In this document: one piece after another, positions 50,096-62,053 of the stretch
Layout: every line of letters begins with the position of its first letter
How positions within the stretch are numbered: position 1 is the stretch's first letter
Assembly (NCBI GenBank): GCA_026225945.1
Contig: JAMJFZ010001137.1
Coordinates: 124,001 to 188,000, forward strand
Direction of reading: 5' to 3'
DNA from: Cricetomys ansorgei
Taxonomy: Eukaryota; Chordata; Mammalia; Rodentia; Nesomyidae
Length of the DNA: 64,000 nucleotides
Notes under the pieces: generated by a model
Seen by the model: only the letters and a program-made list of their open reading frames with translations
What the model was told of the DNA's origin: nothing
Database searches by the model: none
Translations under genes and position numbers: made by a program

Positions 50096-50509
50096 TTCAC
50101 CTTGGGTTCCTTGTTGATATTTCCTCTTCTGTTCCACAAAGGGTGCACATGAACTGACTCTGCAGTACACTTCTGTTTCTCTCAGTGTGCAGAGGCAATG
50201 CTGATGACCTGGCAAGGAGGGACTACAGCTGTGAAGTCCTCCTCAGCAGTCCTGGCAATGGCACGGTACCCCAGCTTCCCACTTCCCGAGAGTCTGTGAA
50301 GGCCACATCCCCCTACTCTCACTGCTCAGAAGTTAACCTGAAGTATCCAGGGCAACTAGGCCTTTCCTCTGCCTGCCCTGCCCTCTCAGGTTAATCAAGC
50401 TCAGAAACCTGTCCTTAGATCTCATATTTATCTCCTGACCTGACCTGGCACCAAGTTTTTTAGTTTGTCTACATCAATCTATTTTAGTTACTTCTGCAGG
50501 AAGTTCATA

Positions 50510-51005
50510 CTCATTGATGAGTCACCCTAATCTGCCCTCCCCATTCCTCTGGACAGCCGTTAGAGAATTTACTTTGTATATGAATTCCCCTGTTCTGGGC
50601 ATTTCTTATGAAAAGAGACACATAACCCAGACCCTTTAATCTGGCTTCTTTCACTGAGCACATTTGAACCTCACACTCAGTGCAGAGGAAACAGCAAGCC
50701 CCTCCTTCGTCTACATAGTGATAGTGTTTGGCTAGAGCAGACTCTGCTCATCCATTTGTCTGTGGGTGGACACTTGATTTGCAAATGTTTTGCCCACTCC
50801 AAAGATCCATGGTGGACACTAGCTGCAGTGCCTTTCACGTCCTTCATTACAGATTCTCTGAGTCCACAAATACAGTAGAATTGCTGCATCACAGGACTGT
50901 CACACTTTCCTAACAGAGCAGCATACTCCATCCCTCCTAGTAGTGCAACAAGTCTTTGGTTAGTACTTATGAATGAAGACATTTGTAGCCATCTTTTTAA
51001 AAATT
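50510..51005 (+). mobile_element. Ancient L1M-like LINE fragment in D2
   Basis: Counterpart of 22905-23400. It retains 'ctgttctgggcatttcttat', 'tggcttctttcactgagcac', 'gctcatccatttgtctgtgg' and 'gtagaattgctgcatcacag' in the order expected from old L1 3' sequence. It is non-coding. Confidence 0.65.
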
Positions 51006-51199
51006 TTAATGAACTAATTAATAGATCTGTATTTGGTGAATTTATTTTTTCCTTTGTGAGAAATAAATCCCATTACCCCAGGATCATTCCTCATTTCTTT
51101 CCTAATAACTTTTTCACCTTGAATTTGTTTGGATCACCAAATGTTAATAAATTTATATCACCTATGTCAGTGGCTAATAGCAAGACAGACATCACGACT

Positions 51200-51430
51200 T
51201 TTCTGGTTCTTAGTAATTCTTTTTCCAGACTGGAGGGTAAGTCGAGGTCTGGTAAGGTAAATTCCACGGCGTCTGCTGTGTCCACCATTTGTGTCTCAGT
51301 GCCTTGGCCTCCTGGAGCCTCCATGTCCACGTCCAATCGGCCTTCTGGATAGGAGAGGACTGCAGGGCAGATCCCAGCCATGAAGAGCCCTAGAGCTACA
51401 AGGAGAGACATCTTCTCTGGTTTCCAGGCT
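51200..51430 (-). pseudogene. Clade-A3-like serpin first coding exon fragment, copy in D2
   Basis: The minus-strand acceptor cctttcag ends at 51429, followed by a short leader and an ATG at 51411-51409. The frame encodes a hydrophobic signal peptide (LLVALGLFMAGICPAVL) and then SYPEGRLDVD. This is the layout and wording of the secretion signal of Serpina3-type antichymotrypsin/contrapsin serpins. A further LEKELL segment may be the remains of the early helix-A region. The same frame stays open from 51591 to 51091 but runs into unrelated sequence. The rest of the serpin fold, the reactive loop and the downstream exons are absent. An AG acceptor and open frame are kept here, whereas D1 has lost both. 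A functional gene is very unlikely. The family call is from memory of the signal peptide, not a search. Confidence 0.6.
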
Positions 51431-51693
51431 GAAAGGAAAAGATTCTTTGAGTCTGGGAGGACCTGGCCTTGTTCACACCCACTGGTACCACTGCCATCTG
51501 GCCTGTGTTCTATCCCCTCTCTGCTGTCCTTTGCTGCCTCTGCAATCTTCCTTGGAAACCTGTTATAGCCTCTCAGATTGCAGTATGGCATCTTCTGTTT
51601 CGTTTTACCACTGGAGGCCAGGCTCTTCAGGCAGTCATCATTCTCATGAGATACATTGTGAGATGAAGGGACTTGTCATGTTACAGAGAGTGG

Positions 51694-51994
51694 TGTGAAT
51701 GAAATTGGCCCCCATAGGTCAATAAGAAGTGGCACTTTTAGGAGGTTTGTCCTTGTTGGAGAAAGTAAATCACTGGTGGATGTCTTTGAGGTTACAGAAC
51801 ACAATCCAGGCCCAGTGGTTGACTGTCTCTTCCCGCTGCCTGCCAGATCTGGATGTAGAACTCTCAGCTACCTCTCGAGTACCAGGTCTACCATCATGCT
51901 GCCATACTTCCCACCATGATGCTAATGGACTGTCCTCTGAGCATTACTCCCCCATCCTCCTACATACACCACCACACCAGTGTCCCTGAATTTC
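51694..51994 (+). mobile_element. Old rodent L1(Lx)-like 3' segment in D2
   Basis: Counterpart of 24090-24390 with only about a dozen differences, making it the best-conserved part of D between the two copies. The motif order is identical (taggaggtttgtccttgttg, ctggatgtagaactctcagc, atgatgctaatggactg). Confidence 0.5.
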
Positions 51995-52079
51995 TTAAGA
52001 TTTAAAACTTGTGGTTGAGGTAAACAGAGCCACCCACCTTTAGACCCTGTCCACTCTGTCCAAGAAGAAAGTATGTGTT

Positions 52080-52300
52080 AGAGGATTAGAGGGTGAGGAA
52101 GAAGGGAGGAGAGGGGGGCAGAATAGGAGAGGAAAGAGAAGGAGTAAGAAAGAACAAAAGGAGGGGACTGGAGTCAGATGATGAAGGTGATGGAGAGGAG
52201 ACAGGAGGTGAGGCAGGAGCCAAGAGGAAGATAAGGAGGAGAGAAGACCAGAAGAGGAGGAGAAGGATGGAAGGCACAGGTGAGGAAATGGAGGAGCTGA
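52080..52300. repeat. GA-rich purine tract in D2
   Basis: Counterpart of 24475-24700, with more GGA/GAA runs. The minus-strand Ser/Leu/Pro frames of 63-118 codons here are translations of the tract. Confidence 0.8.
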
Positions 52301-52445
52301 GCCCTGTCCCCAGGGCAGTGGCAGGCCTGCTGAGGAGCTCATGGACCTTAGCAACTTGGCGGCCTCCAATCCCTCTTCATAGTCAGATCGATGCAACCAT
52401 TCATTAAAAGAAGTATTAAACCATATTTTCCTCCGAATTTAACCA

Positions 52446-52453
52446 TATAAAAG
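52446..52453 (+). promoter_or_regulatory. TATAAAAG box candidate in D2
   Basis: Identical box and downstream flank to 24843-24850 (gggctcctcagattgttcag follows in both). The frame after the ATG at 52479 is 63 codons here against 91 in D1, so no protein is conserved. Confidence 0.25.
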
Positions 52454-53572
52454 GGGCTCCTCAGATTGTTCAGCAGAAATGACTCAGAGGAAGAACTGTC
52501 ATCTTCTTTGCCTTCTAGTTGATGGTGGAGCCTGCTGCTTGGCCATGGGATCTAGGTGGGAAATGAAGTCGCTGACCCTAAGGCAGCTCTTGTCATCTGT
52601 AAACATGAAAGGGCTGCCACCTCGCACAGAGGGAGTCTGCAAGAGTCAGGGCTCCCCACAGCTTAGGTAGCAGTTCACGTCCTAGTAAATTCTCAATACT
52701 TCCACTGTATGGATGGTCAGAAGGTACAGGTTCCATGATTTGGTCCAGAGCATAGCCCATGGCACATGCTTCTTCCATAAACACGGGACAGAGATAGGAG
52801 AAAAGACTATGTGAACCCCCCAAATGTCCCCTGATTCCAACCCAGTGATTTCCCCAGGTATAACTCTTGCCATATCTCCTCTCACCAAATGAGGCTACAG
52901 TCCATAGTCAGTACCACACAGTCCTGGGAAGTTTCTAACCACCCCCAGAGGTAAGGAAGTCTGGGCATTACCTGCAAGGAAAGGCCAGTTGCCAGTACGT
53001 GTGATCGAAGTGTTGTGATTGAGGTTCCCACTTGCCAGAAGTTCTGTCCTTTGCTGTGCACACTGATGCCTATTTATCCTCACCAGGGACTCCTCCCTTT
53101 TAGGAAATACTGCCTGGACAAAGTGTGTGCTGTGTACAAACTGGAAATGGATAAACATTGTGATTTATTGCAATGTGCATTTAGGGGATTGATCAGAATC
53201 ACCTCATGACCAGAAAATCGCCAAATGTGTTCTAAGCAAGAAGCCCACTGGTCTCCTGGGTGAGGTTTATGTTCATCTAATGGAGGAAAGGAGGATGTGG
53301 AAGGGACAGAAGTCAGAAGCAAAGGTCAGGGTCTGACCTGCTGCAGGTCTTTCACGCTCTGTGCTTCTTCATTCATCTTTCTTTTGGTTAGAATTTGATT
53401 TAAAAGCTGCCCTTGATAAGATCTGAAGATAGACTTGAATACACATGGGGAAGGGAATAACTGAATGTCTTTGTGTCTCTTCCCAGTGTGGACACATTGG
53501 ATTAATATCCCTTTCCTGCTCTTTATTATTGTTTGCCATTATTAAATGGATTATTGAGGTATCCAAGTTACA

Positions 53573-54348
53573 TGGCCTTGATCTGGACCAGCATGTCATG
53601 TTTCAGTGTCAGCATCCGGGAGAGATGACCAGGAGGTCAGAAGATAAAGAGCATAGAAGATAGAGAAGACGAAAGAGACTAGAGTCTGGAGGTCTGTCCC
53701 AAGCTGTGTCTTGAACGGACTAAACTTATTGAGTATCTCAGCATATACACAAATTTTGGGGGAGCATGAACAGAGTTAGCAGAACTTATTATGCTTTGAG
53801 ATAAGGTCAACTTTTAGAGAACCAAAGAATACCAAACAATGGAAAAAACACAGGGCATCTTTAGAGCCTTGTAGAGTGACCACACAGCAGGTTTGGGACT
53901 GATGGCCATATTCCCTCATGGTGGGAAGAGATGGGTTCTGAGGATGTGAAGATGGAGATTCCTGCAAGGCCCTGCCACTTCTCCAGCATTGCCAGCTCTG
54001 CCAAGCATATTCCTAGTTTTAAGAAGGAGCTGTACTCCTTCTCCACACATCACAGCCGCAAGTAATGCCTCATTTGATCATCCCATTTCTCGTCAGAAGT
54101 GGTCTAATTATGTTCTTGTAGCCACACAGCTCAGGAAAACCATATATCCTTGTTGTTTTAAAGACTGTTGTTGAAATATATGTTTACAGCAAAGCTAGGA
54201 TACCTCTGATGCTCATTTCAGAGGATATCTGATGACATACATAGTCTTTGTATATGTGAAACATAATGGTCTACTTTATTGTAGGTTTCCAATAGTTTTA
54301 CATGAGATTCTATGGATATTATATTAGGCTAGGCTCAGGGGTGGGTGA
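53573..54348 (+). repeat. Partial unit U13 (3' end only) after D2
   Basis: Covers phase about 3083 to the unit end: 'ccttgatctggaccagcatg', 'agaagataaagagcatagaa', 'ttagagccttgtagagtgac', 'gcatattcctagttttaag' and 'tgatgacatacatagtcttt'. The diverged anchor follows at 54349. It preserves what was deleted at the matching point after D1. Confidence 0.82.
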
Positions 54349-57300
54349 TGTCAGTATTTGAGGAACTAAGAAGACCTAATATAATTTAGGTCTGGGAGGT
54401 GACATTGCAATTCTGCACACTCATGAGGTTTTCTTCAATGAGCTAAATCGAATCTTCAGCACATTGATGTCCTTTCTGTGAGAGCTTCAGTTATCACTTG
54501 CACCTCATGGATGGAATGTGGGCAGCAAGATAGGGAGTGCATGAGAAGCTTAAGTTACATGAAGATGCATGCCCCTTTTCTCTTTCCTTCTGGTTTTGCT
54601 TAGTTTTGCTTTGGAAAATAGAATGTTGCTATATATTACAGTATATGGTGTGAATGTGGAGGATTTCCAGAGTCGTGGGTTTAAATTATTAAATTCCAGC
54701 CTATGATGCTGTTTTTACAGCCCTGAGGCCATCTTTGTAGCAAAGCTGAAGGGCAGACAGTGATAGGTCATTGGAGTTCTGCATAAGATCTCTGTTTCCT
54801 GATTCTTCAGGTAGAACATGCTGATCACCCTCTGGAACCGCAGACTGACATTGAGCTGCTACCCTGCCTGTCCTGCCCTGAAACCAAGAGCAACATAAAC
54901 CTATCACCTTCAAATTGTTTCTTGGGGTCTTTGGACCCAACTAATAATCCCAGTCTCCCTCATCCTCATGGTCTGCCTGTCCTCAACCTGTCCACGCTGG
55001 GATAGCCTCAGCTACTACAGCTCTGTCACATGGCTCTCTTAAATGCACCAGTTCCCCTCTCCTCTTCCTTGCCTTCACCTCGCTCAATCTCAGCTCTGCT
55101 CTCCTTCATCATCTAACCTCCTCCTTTACCTGCTCTGTCTTCTTTCTCTTCCTATCTTTCCTCCTCTTTTGCTCCCTTTCTTCTTCTTCCTCTGAGAAGT
55201 TACATCTGATCATCTCCTTGAGTAGGCCCAGAGACACTCACCATCAAAAGCTATGAGAGGGCTGGGAGTTTGGCTTACTGGTAGGGTGCTTGTCCATCAA
55301 GAACAAGATTATAGGTCCAGTTTCTACCCCTCCCCCTGTGAAGAGGAAAAGGTGACAAAAAGCACTTAGGACAGGGAACAACAGAGCTTTTGTCAAGTTT
55401 GTAGTCAACAGTGTGATTTGTGAAAGGCCCTGAGCCAGAACCACCAGCCTGGCTCCTCTTGTGTGCCTTAAACATGTAGGTAGGTAATCCATGCTTATTT
55501 TTCCAAGCTACCCTCTAAGGGAAATTATTCAGCTTCAGCCAATGAGTGAAAAGACTAATCACCCTTGGGGCTCACAGGACATAGGAAGAAGTACCTACTG
55601 ACACATCAGAAGACCACATGCGCTCTCACACTGAAATGCCTAAGGGAAGGCAATCTTGTTCTGACTCCATTTTGTTTTCACTTAGATGTTCTGAGCCATT
55701 TACAGCCCTCATTCAAGTGGTCCAGACTGGCTTGGCAACACATTTGAGATTTTCATGGTTTTGATGATGGTCCAGATATAGTTTGATAAGAAATAGTTAA
55801 AGTAAACTAAAATAACAAAGGAAGTTATAATTCATAATTAATGTCACATTATGAAAATGACTGCTCTGGGACAGAATAAAATGTTGCAAGGTTAATCTGA
55901 CCATCATTTCATTTGCATGCACTAACAATATTTCTGATTTTCACCTTCAAAAATGCAGTGCTCCTGTTCTCAGGCAACAAGAGCCTTTTCAGAGGCAGAA
56001 GGATGTTCTTGATCTGGCCATTAGACAAAATCCTTATAATCATCAAATGTTTGAATATTTTTTCATCGCCAATCGCTCTCACTTGGATCATTTCAAACCA
56101 CAGCATTGCCTCAGAGGGGATTCATCGCTAGGTAGAACCCCCATTATCTGCCCTTCTATCTTTTACTCCAAAGACTCCATGATGGCCACCCCAGTCTATC
56201 TTCATGCTTCAGAACTTCTTTCATCCTCACCATTATCTGCTGAGATGGGTCCCATAGATGACTCTCTACTGTGCAAGCACCAAGGACACATGGCATTTAC
56301 TGTGGCGACAAACCAAATTCTGAATCACACCAGATGGATGGTGATGTCTTCGCCATCAACACAGCTGTGTGCTGGATGATCTATAGTTAGCCTGGCTGTG
56401 AGGCAACATTAAACCTCTCAGATGAAGAAAGATACAACCTTCCTGTTGGTGTATTTATTATCCAAATGATAGATTTTCTCAGAAATCTAGACAGAGATGC
56501 CTGAGCTTCAGACATTTCCACTATCCTGGGGTGTCCCCTCTCTGTCACAGAACCAGAAACAACCCTAAACTTTGCATGTACAAAGCAAACCAAACTTCTA
56601 CCACTAAGCTCCATCCTCTGCCCTCTTTGCTTTCTCTTTGAACATTGCATTGATGTTTGTCATTGGGTTTCTGAATGTGTATGTGTGCATCAATGTGCCC
56701 ATCCCACTGGAGGACAAAGATCAAGCTCAGCTGTCCATCATTCCCAGGAGCCATCCATCTGCGTTTGCGTACAGGGTCTCTTGCATGGCCTGTATCTCAC
56801 TGTATGATCTAGGCTGTCTGACTTAGGTTTCCCAGGGATTCACCTGTCTTCACCTCCCCAGAGGACAGGTCCATGGAACCACATTTGGATTTTTCTTCAT
56901 CAAGGTTTATATCTTGTGTTCGGGCGGTTTATGTGTTAAGGGCTTCGTACAGAGTCGATGTGGCCATTCCCCTGTCATTCCAAATGCTCACGAATATTTA
57001 GTTTTCTCATTTATCTTTTGTTCACTCTCTGTTTGGAAGATGAATATCCAGATATATAAAATTGTTGAGTTACAATTTAGTCAACTTTATGCCTCAGATC
57101 TGAACAAAGTCACAAAAAATTAAACAGTGAAAACTCATCATTATGAAACTGACAAGGTACACTTGGTGATAAAGTGCCTTTAAACATTTACCTAGAGGGT
57201 CCCAGGTTTTTAATTTACTGAACCATCTATTAGGATACATGGACAGAATTTTAGAAAGAAGGTAAAGAACTTCTCTTTAGTCTTCATCAATAGATTACAA

Positions 57301-58231
57301 GACACAGAATGCAGAAGCAAATGAAGTATTTAAGGAAATATTGCTCTTAAGAAGAGTGTATTCAATGTTTTACACTCAGAGCTGCTCACTCATCCTTAAG
57401 TTGCTCTCAGTGACCTGATAGTTTTTTAAAGTTGTCTATATACTTTGTTTGCACATGCTCAGCTGACCTTGATTGGGATACCATTGATCTGGACCCCCAT
57501 GACATTCTTCAGTGAAAGTGACTTTGGAGAACTGAGCTGCAGAAGAGAAAGTGCATAGAACACAGAGAGGATGAAAGATCGTGGAACCTGAGGTCATTCA
57601 CAAGCTGAGTTTTATGTGATAAACATAATCAGAAGCTCAGCGTATATACAAATTTTCAGGGAGACACAGGACAGAGATAGCACCAACCATCTTGCATTGA
57701 GAGGAAGAAAGCACGATAGAATATCAAACAAGGGAATCATAAGGTTGGCATCTCAAGAGCTTCGTAGAAAAAGCAAACAGCATCAAGGGACTGATAGGAT
57801 ATTCCTTCACGGAGAGAGATGGGTTATGAGGATATGAAACTGCAGATTCCCCAAGGCCGTATCCCCTTAGAGCACTGCCAGCTCGTCAAGGAAAATTTCT
57901 AGTTTTGAGAAGGAGCTGTGTTCGTTCTCCATACATCATAAGATCGAGAAAATCTTCAGTTGATCATTCGAGACATTGCCAGATTTGCGCTAATGACTTT
58001 GATGTGGTCACAGACAAAGGACAATCACATATCTAGAGTGATTTGCAGGCAGTTGTGGATATTAAGTTCACAGCAAAGCTGGGAGATCTCTGATGTCCAT
58101 TTCTTATGATATCTGATGACATACGTACTCTCTGAGTAGGAGACCTATATTGATCTACGTTGTTAATGAGTCTAAATAGTTTTACTTGAAAGTCAATGGC
58201 TATTATGTTATGTTCATCTCAGGTGTGTGAT
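54349..58231 (+). repeat. Macrosatellite unit U14 (long form, complete)
   Basis: The only complete long-form unit in the window, 3883 bases. The anchor is degenerate (gatgtcagtatttgaggaac). The sense ID-like SINE is at about 55257-55345, the long-form segment at about 55855-56225, the antisense ID-like SINE at about 56555-56645 and the antisense B4-like SINE at about 56675-56960. It pairs with U6 and shows the 5' part that U6 has lost. It is the best single template for the ancestral unit. Confidence 0.9.
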
Positions 58232-61200
58232 GAAACATTATCTGTGGAACTCAGAAAAGATCAGATAATTTGCCTGTGGAAGGGAATATCCCACCTCTGC
58301 CCAATAATGAAGGTTTCTTCAATGAGTTAAATCGAATCTTCAACATAATGGTGTGTTTTCTATGAGAGCTTCAGTTATCACTTGCATTTCATGGATGGAA
58401 TGTGGGCAGCAAGATTCGAAGGGTAAGAGAAGCTTCAATTATATAAAGATTCATGCTGTTTTTCCTTTTTCCTTTTGGTTTTTGATTACTTTTGTTTTAG
58501 GAAATAGAATATTGCTACATATTTCAGTGTATGGTTTGAATGAAAAGTTATTCAGAGAATCAGGGTTTTGAACTCTTATCCTCCAGCTGGTGACTTTGCT
58601 TTTACAGGACAGAGTTTATCTTTGTAGAAACTCTGAGAGGCAGAGGTTGATAGCCCATTGGCATTCTTCCCAAGATTTCTGTCTCCTGATCATTCAGGTG
58701 GAACATGCAGATCCCCTTCTTGAACCACAGAATGAAAATTGGCCTGCCATGTTTTCTAGAAACCAAAAGCCATAAAAATCTATCATCTTCAAGTTGCAAT
58801 TGTGGGATATTGTGTTCCATTAACAAGGAAACAACTAACATTCCCAGCATGCCTCATCCTCATGATCTGCATGTCTCCGCTTCTTTTTGCTGGGATTACA
58901 TGTGTTTACGGAATCAGTTTCTGCAACTCTGCCAGAAGCCTCTTCTAATCCCTCTCACCTCCCCTGTTCCCTCTCTTGCCAATCCTCTCTCTTTCTTAGC
59001 CTAAGCTCTGCTGAACATCCTCTACTCCTCTTTCCCACCTTATTCTTCCTCTTCCTTTCCCTCTGATAAGTTAAATCTGTTCATCTCTTTGAAGTAGGCT
59101 CAGAGAGATTTTCCACCATATCCATGAGAGGGCTCAGAGTTTGGCTTACAGGTAGGGTGCTTGTCCAACATGTACAGGATTGTGTGATCAGTCCCCACTA
59201 CTAGGGTGAAAAGGAAAAGGAGACAAGAAAAATTTTGGACTTGGAACAACAGACCTCTTGTCTGGTCTGCAATCAACAGTTAGCTTTGTGAAAGGCCCTT
59301 AGCCAGAATCACCAGCCTGGGGCCTCATGTGTGCCTAAAACACAGATAAATAATCCATGTTTGTTGTTCCAAGCTGACCTTTTCGGGATATTATTAGTCT
59401 TCAGCAGATGAGTGAGAAGACTAATCTACTTCTGGGAGGACAGGTCAGAAGGAGAAAGTAGATAGAGACTCATCAGAAGACTTCATGCAGTCTCACACTG
59501 AAATGTCTAAGGCAAAGCCATATTGGTCTTTCTCCATTTCATTTTTACGTACATGTTCTGAGATCTCTATGCCCCTCACACAAGGGGTCTTGTCTTCCTT
59601 GGCATCATATTTGAGATTTTCATGGGTTTGACCATGAAAACGAATTAATTAAGTAATTAAACTAGTAAAGGAAACTTAAAAGCAGAGCAAGCTAGGAGTC
59701 ATATTTATAGTCATATTGTGCAAGAATTTATGTACTTTAATCCTCATCTGCATTCTAAGTTTGTTTCCATAGGTTACTGTCTATTAAGCATGCAAGCAAG
59801 GCCACACGGTAGTTTCTGCTGAGAAAAGACAAAGCCTGAAGCAGACGAACAGGGTATCCACTAACATAGCTCTGGGCTCTGAAAATCCAGTCAGAGCTTT
59901 ACTCTGAGAAGGCATTAAATGCCACAGCTGTAGAAAGTTACAACTTTCATATTAGGGTACTAGAGTATTTATTATCCAAATGTTAGATTTCTTCAGAAAT
60001 CGAGGTAGAGATTCATTAGCTTTGGACATTCATTATTCTCGTTGGGGCATCTCCTCTGTCTCACAGAACTGGAAACCCAAAACTTTGCACATACCAGGCA
60101 AGCCAGAGTTCCACTACTATGCTCCATTCTCATTCCTCTTTCTCTTCCTCTTTGAAAATTCTTTGATATGTGTCGTCACACATCCTGAATGTGTCTGTGT
60201 GTATCAGTGTAGTCATCCTTCAGGAGGTCAGGGGTCAAACTCAGCTGTCAATCATTTGGAGGTGCCATCGATCTTGGTTTTCATACAGGGTCTCTTCTTC
60301 GCCCTGGAACTCACTGCGTGTTCTGGGTGGCTGACCTCAGAGTCCCAGGAATCCCCCTGTCTCCACTCCTGCAAGGCACAGGTTCATTCTACCACATTTG
60401 GGTTTTCACTTCGGCATGGGTGTGACTTGGCTTAAACTGGTGTGTGGGAAGGACTTGCTACAGAGCCTATGTGGACATTGGAACTAGGTTTCAAATATTC
60501 TCCTCTTTTTCCCCATTTTCTGTCGTGGCACACATACAGATAAACATCAGGTATTTCTTTGAAAATGTTGTATTTGAGGCTCAGGTCCTGTAGACTTCAC
60601 AAATGAAGGGCAGAAGGCTCTGAAGGCTAATCTAAAACCCTGTGTGCAGTAACAGAAAGGGGTCCATGGCTCTGCTGCAGGAGTGAAAGCCATTTCATGT
60701 GATTTTATCATTGTGTCATCCAAGGTGGAAACTTTCCCTAGACCCTCTGAGGCACCATTGGGCAAAAGAAATTCAACAATGAACATTTCGTTCACATCCT
60801 TAGGGACTTCTGTCTCTATTTCTTGACTTTCTCTTTTTTTCCTGTCTGTTTGAAAGTAGACTGTCCCGATTTTCCATGGGGTTGAGCTACAATTTATTTA
60901 AATTTGTGATCAGATCTGAACAAAGCCACAGAAAATCACACAGTTAAAACCCATCAATATGAAACTTACATGGTATATTTGGTGATAACCTGCCTTTAAA
61001 CATTAACCTAGAGAGTAATATGTTTTTAATTTACTGAATCTTCTAGTGGGATCCATGGACAGAATTTTAGAATGAAGGTAAAGAACTTTTCTTTGCCCTT
61101 CATTATTAGATTAAAAGACTCAGAATGCAGAAGCAAATGAAGCCTTAATGGAAGCAGTGCTCTTAAGAATTGTGCATTCAGTGTTTTACACTCAGTGCTT

Positions 61201-62053
61201 CGCACTCATCCTTCAGTGGTCACATTGACCTGAGAGTTTTTTATGTTGTCTATACACTGTGTTTGCACACCCTCAGATGACCGTGAATGGGTGGCCTTTG
61301 GATTGGATCCCATGACATTGTTTAGTGACAGTATCTTTCGAGAAATGAGCTGCAGAAGAGAAAGTGTATAGAATACAGAGAAGATAAAAGAGTGTGGAAC
61401 GTGGGGTTCATTCAGAATTTGACTTTGTATGGGATAAGTTTAACAAGAGGCTCATCGTATACACAGTTCTTCCGGGAACACAGGAAAGAGTCATCACAAA
61501 CCATCTTGCATTGAGACGAAGACAGCATAAATGGCATGATAGAATATCAAACAAGGAGTACACATGGCATCTGAAGAGCATGAAAGAGAGAGCACACAGC
61601 AGCTTTGTGACTGATAGCCATATACCCTCACAGTGAGTGAGGTGGGATATGAGGATATGAAACTACAGATTCCCCAAGGCTGTGCCCCCCTTAGAGCACT
61701 GCCAGCTCTTCAAAGCACATTCCAGGTTCTGAGAAGCAGTTGTGTCCATACTCCGTACATCACACCATCGAGAAAAGCTTCAGTTTATCATTCCAGCCAT
61801 TGCCAGTATTGGGCTACTGATTTGATGTTAGCACAGACACAGGACAATCACATATCCAGAATGATTTTCATGCAGTTGTGTATATTTACATTAACAGTAA
61901 AGCTGGGAGGTCTCTGATGTCCATTTCATATGATATCTGATATCATACATAGCCTTTGTGTAGGTGACCTATAATGTTCTACCTTGTTTATTAGTCTAAA
62001 TAGTTTTACTTGTGATTCAATGGCTATTATGTTAGGTTCATCTCAGGTGTGTG
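58232..62053 (+). repeat. Macrosatellite unit U15 (short form)
   Basis: A complete 3822-base unit pairing with U7 at an offset of about 28.75 kb, about 97% identical by eye. One base less than U7 near 60325 fuses two short frames into a 151-codon frame (59980-60435), which shows that frame length here is accidental. SINEs follow U1's phase. Confidence 0.93.

Larger units (their letters stand above)
47965..53572 (+). repeat. Segmental duplicon D2
   Basis: Second copy of D1, collinear and in the same orientation, but lacking about 2.12 kb (join at 49474). The right boundary is at the same family phase as D1. Unlike D1 it has no microsatellite on its left. Stretches with no recognised element are 48000-48530, 49475-49970, 50100-50510 and 52454-53572. 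Confidence 0.9.

Noticed and set aside
50185..50394. Plus-strand frame resembling part of a serpin core (DYSCEVLL then GNGT), preceded by a good polypyrimidine-AG acceptor
   Set aside because: The resemblance is only a few residues, the spacing is one codon off the serpin pattern, the strand is opposite to the signal-peptide exon, and the D1 copy has a stop codon soon after. A translated search would settle it; a significant serpin hit would bring it back.
59980..60435. 151-codon frame in U15
   Set aside because: The homologous place in U7 has two shorter frames because of a one-base difference. It spans antisense ID and B4 SINEs.
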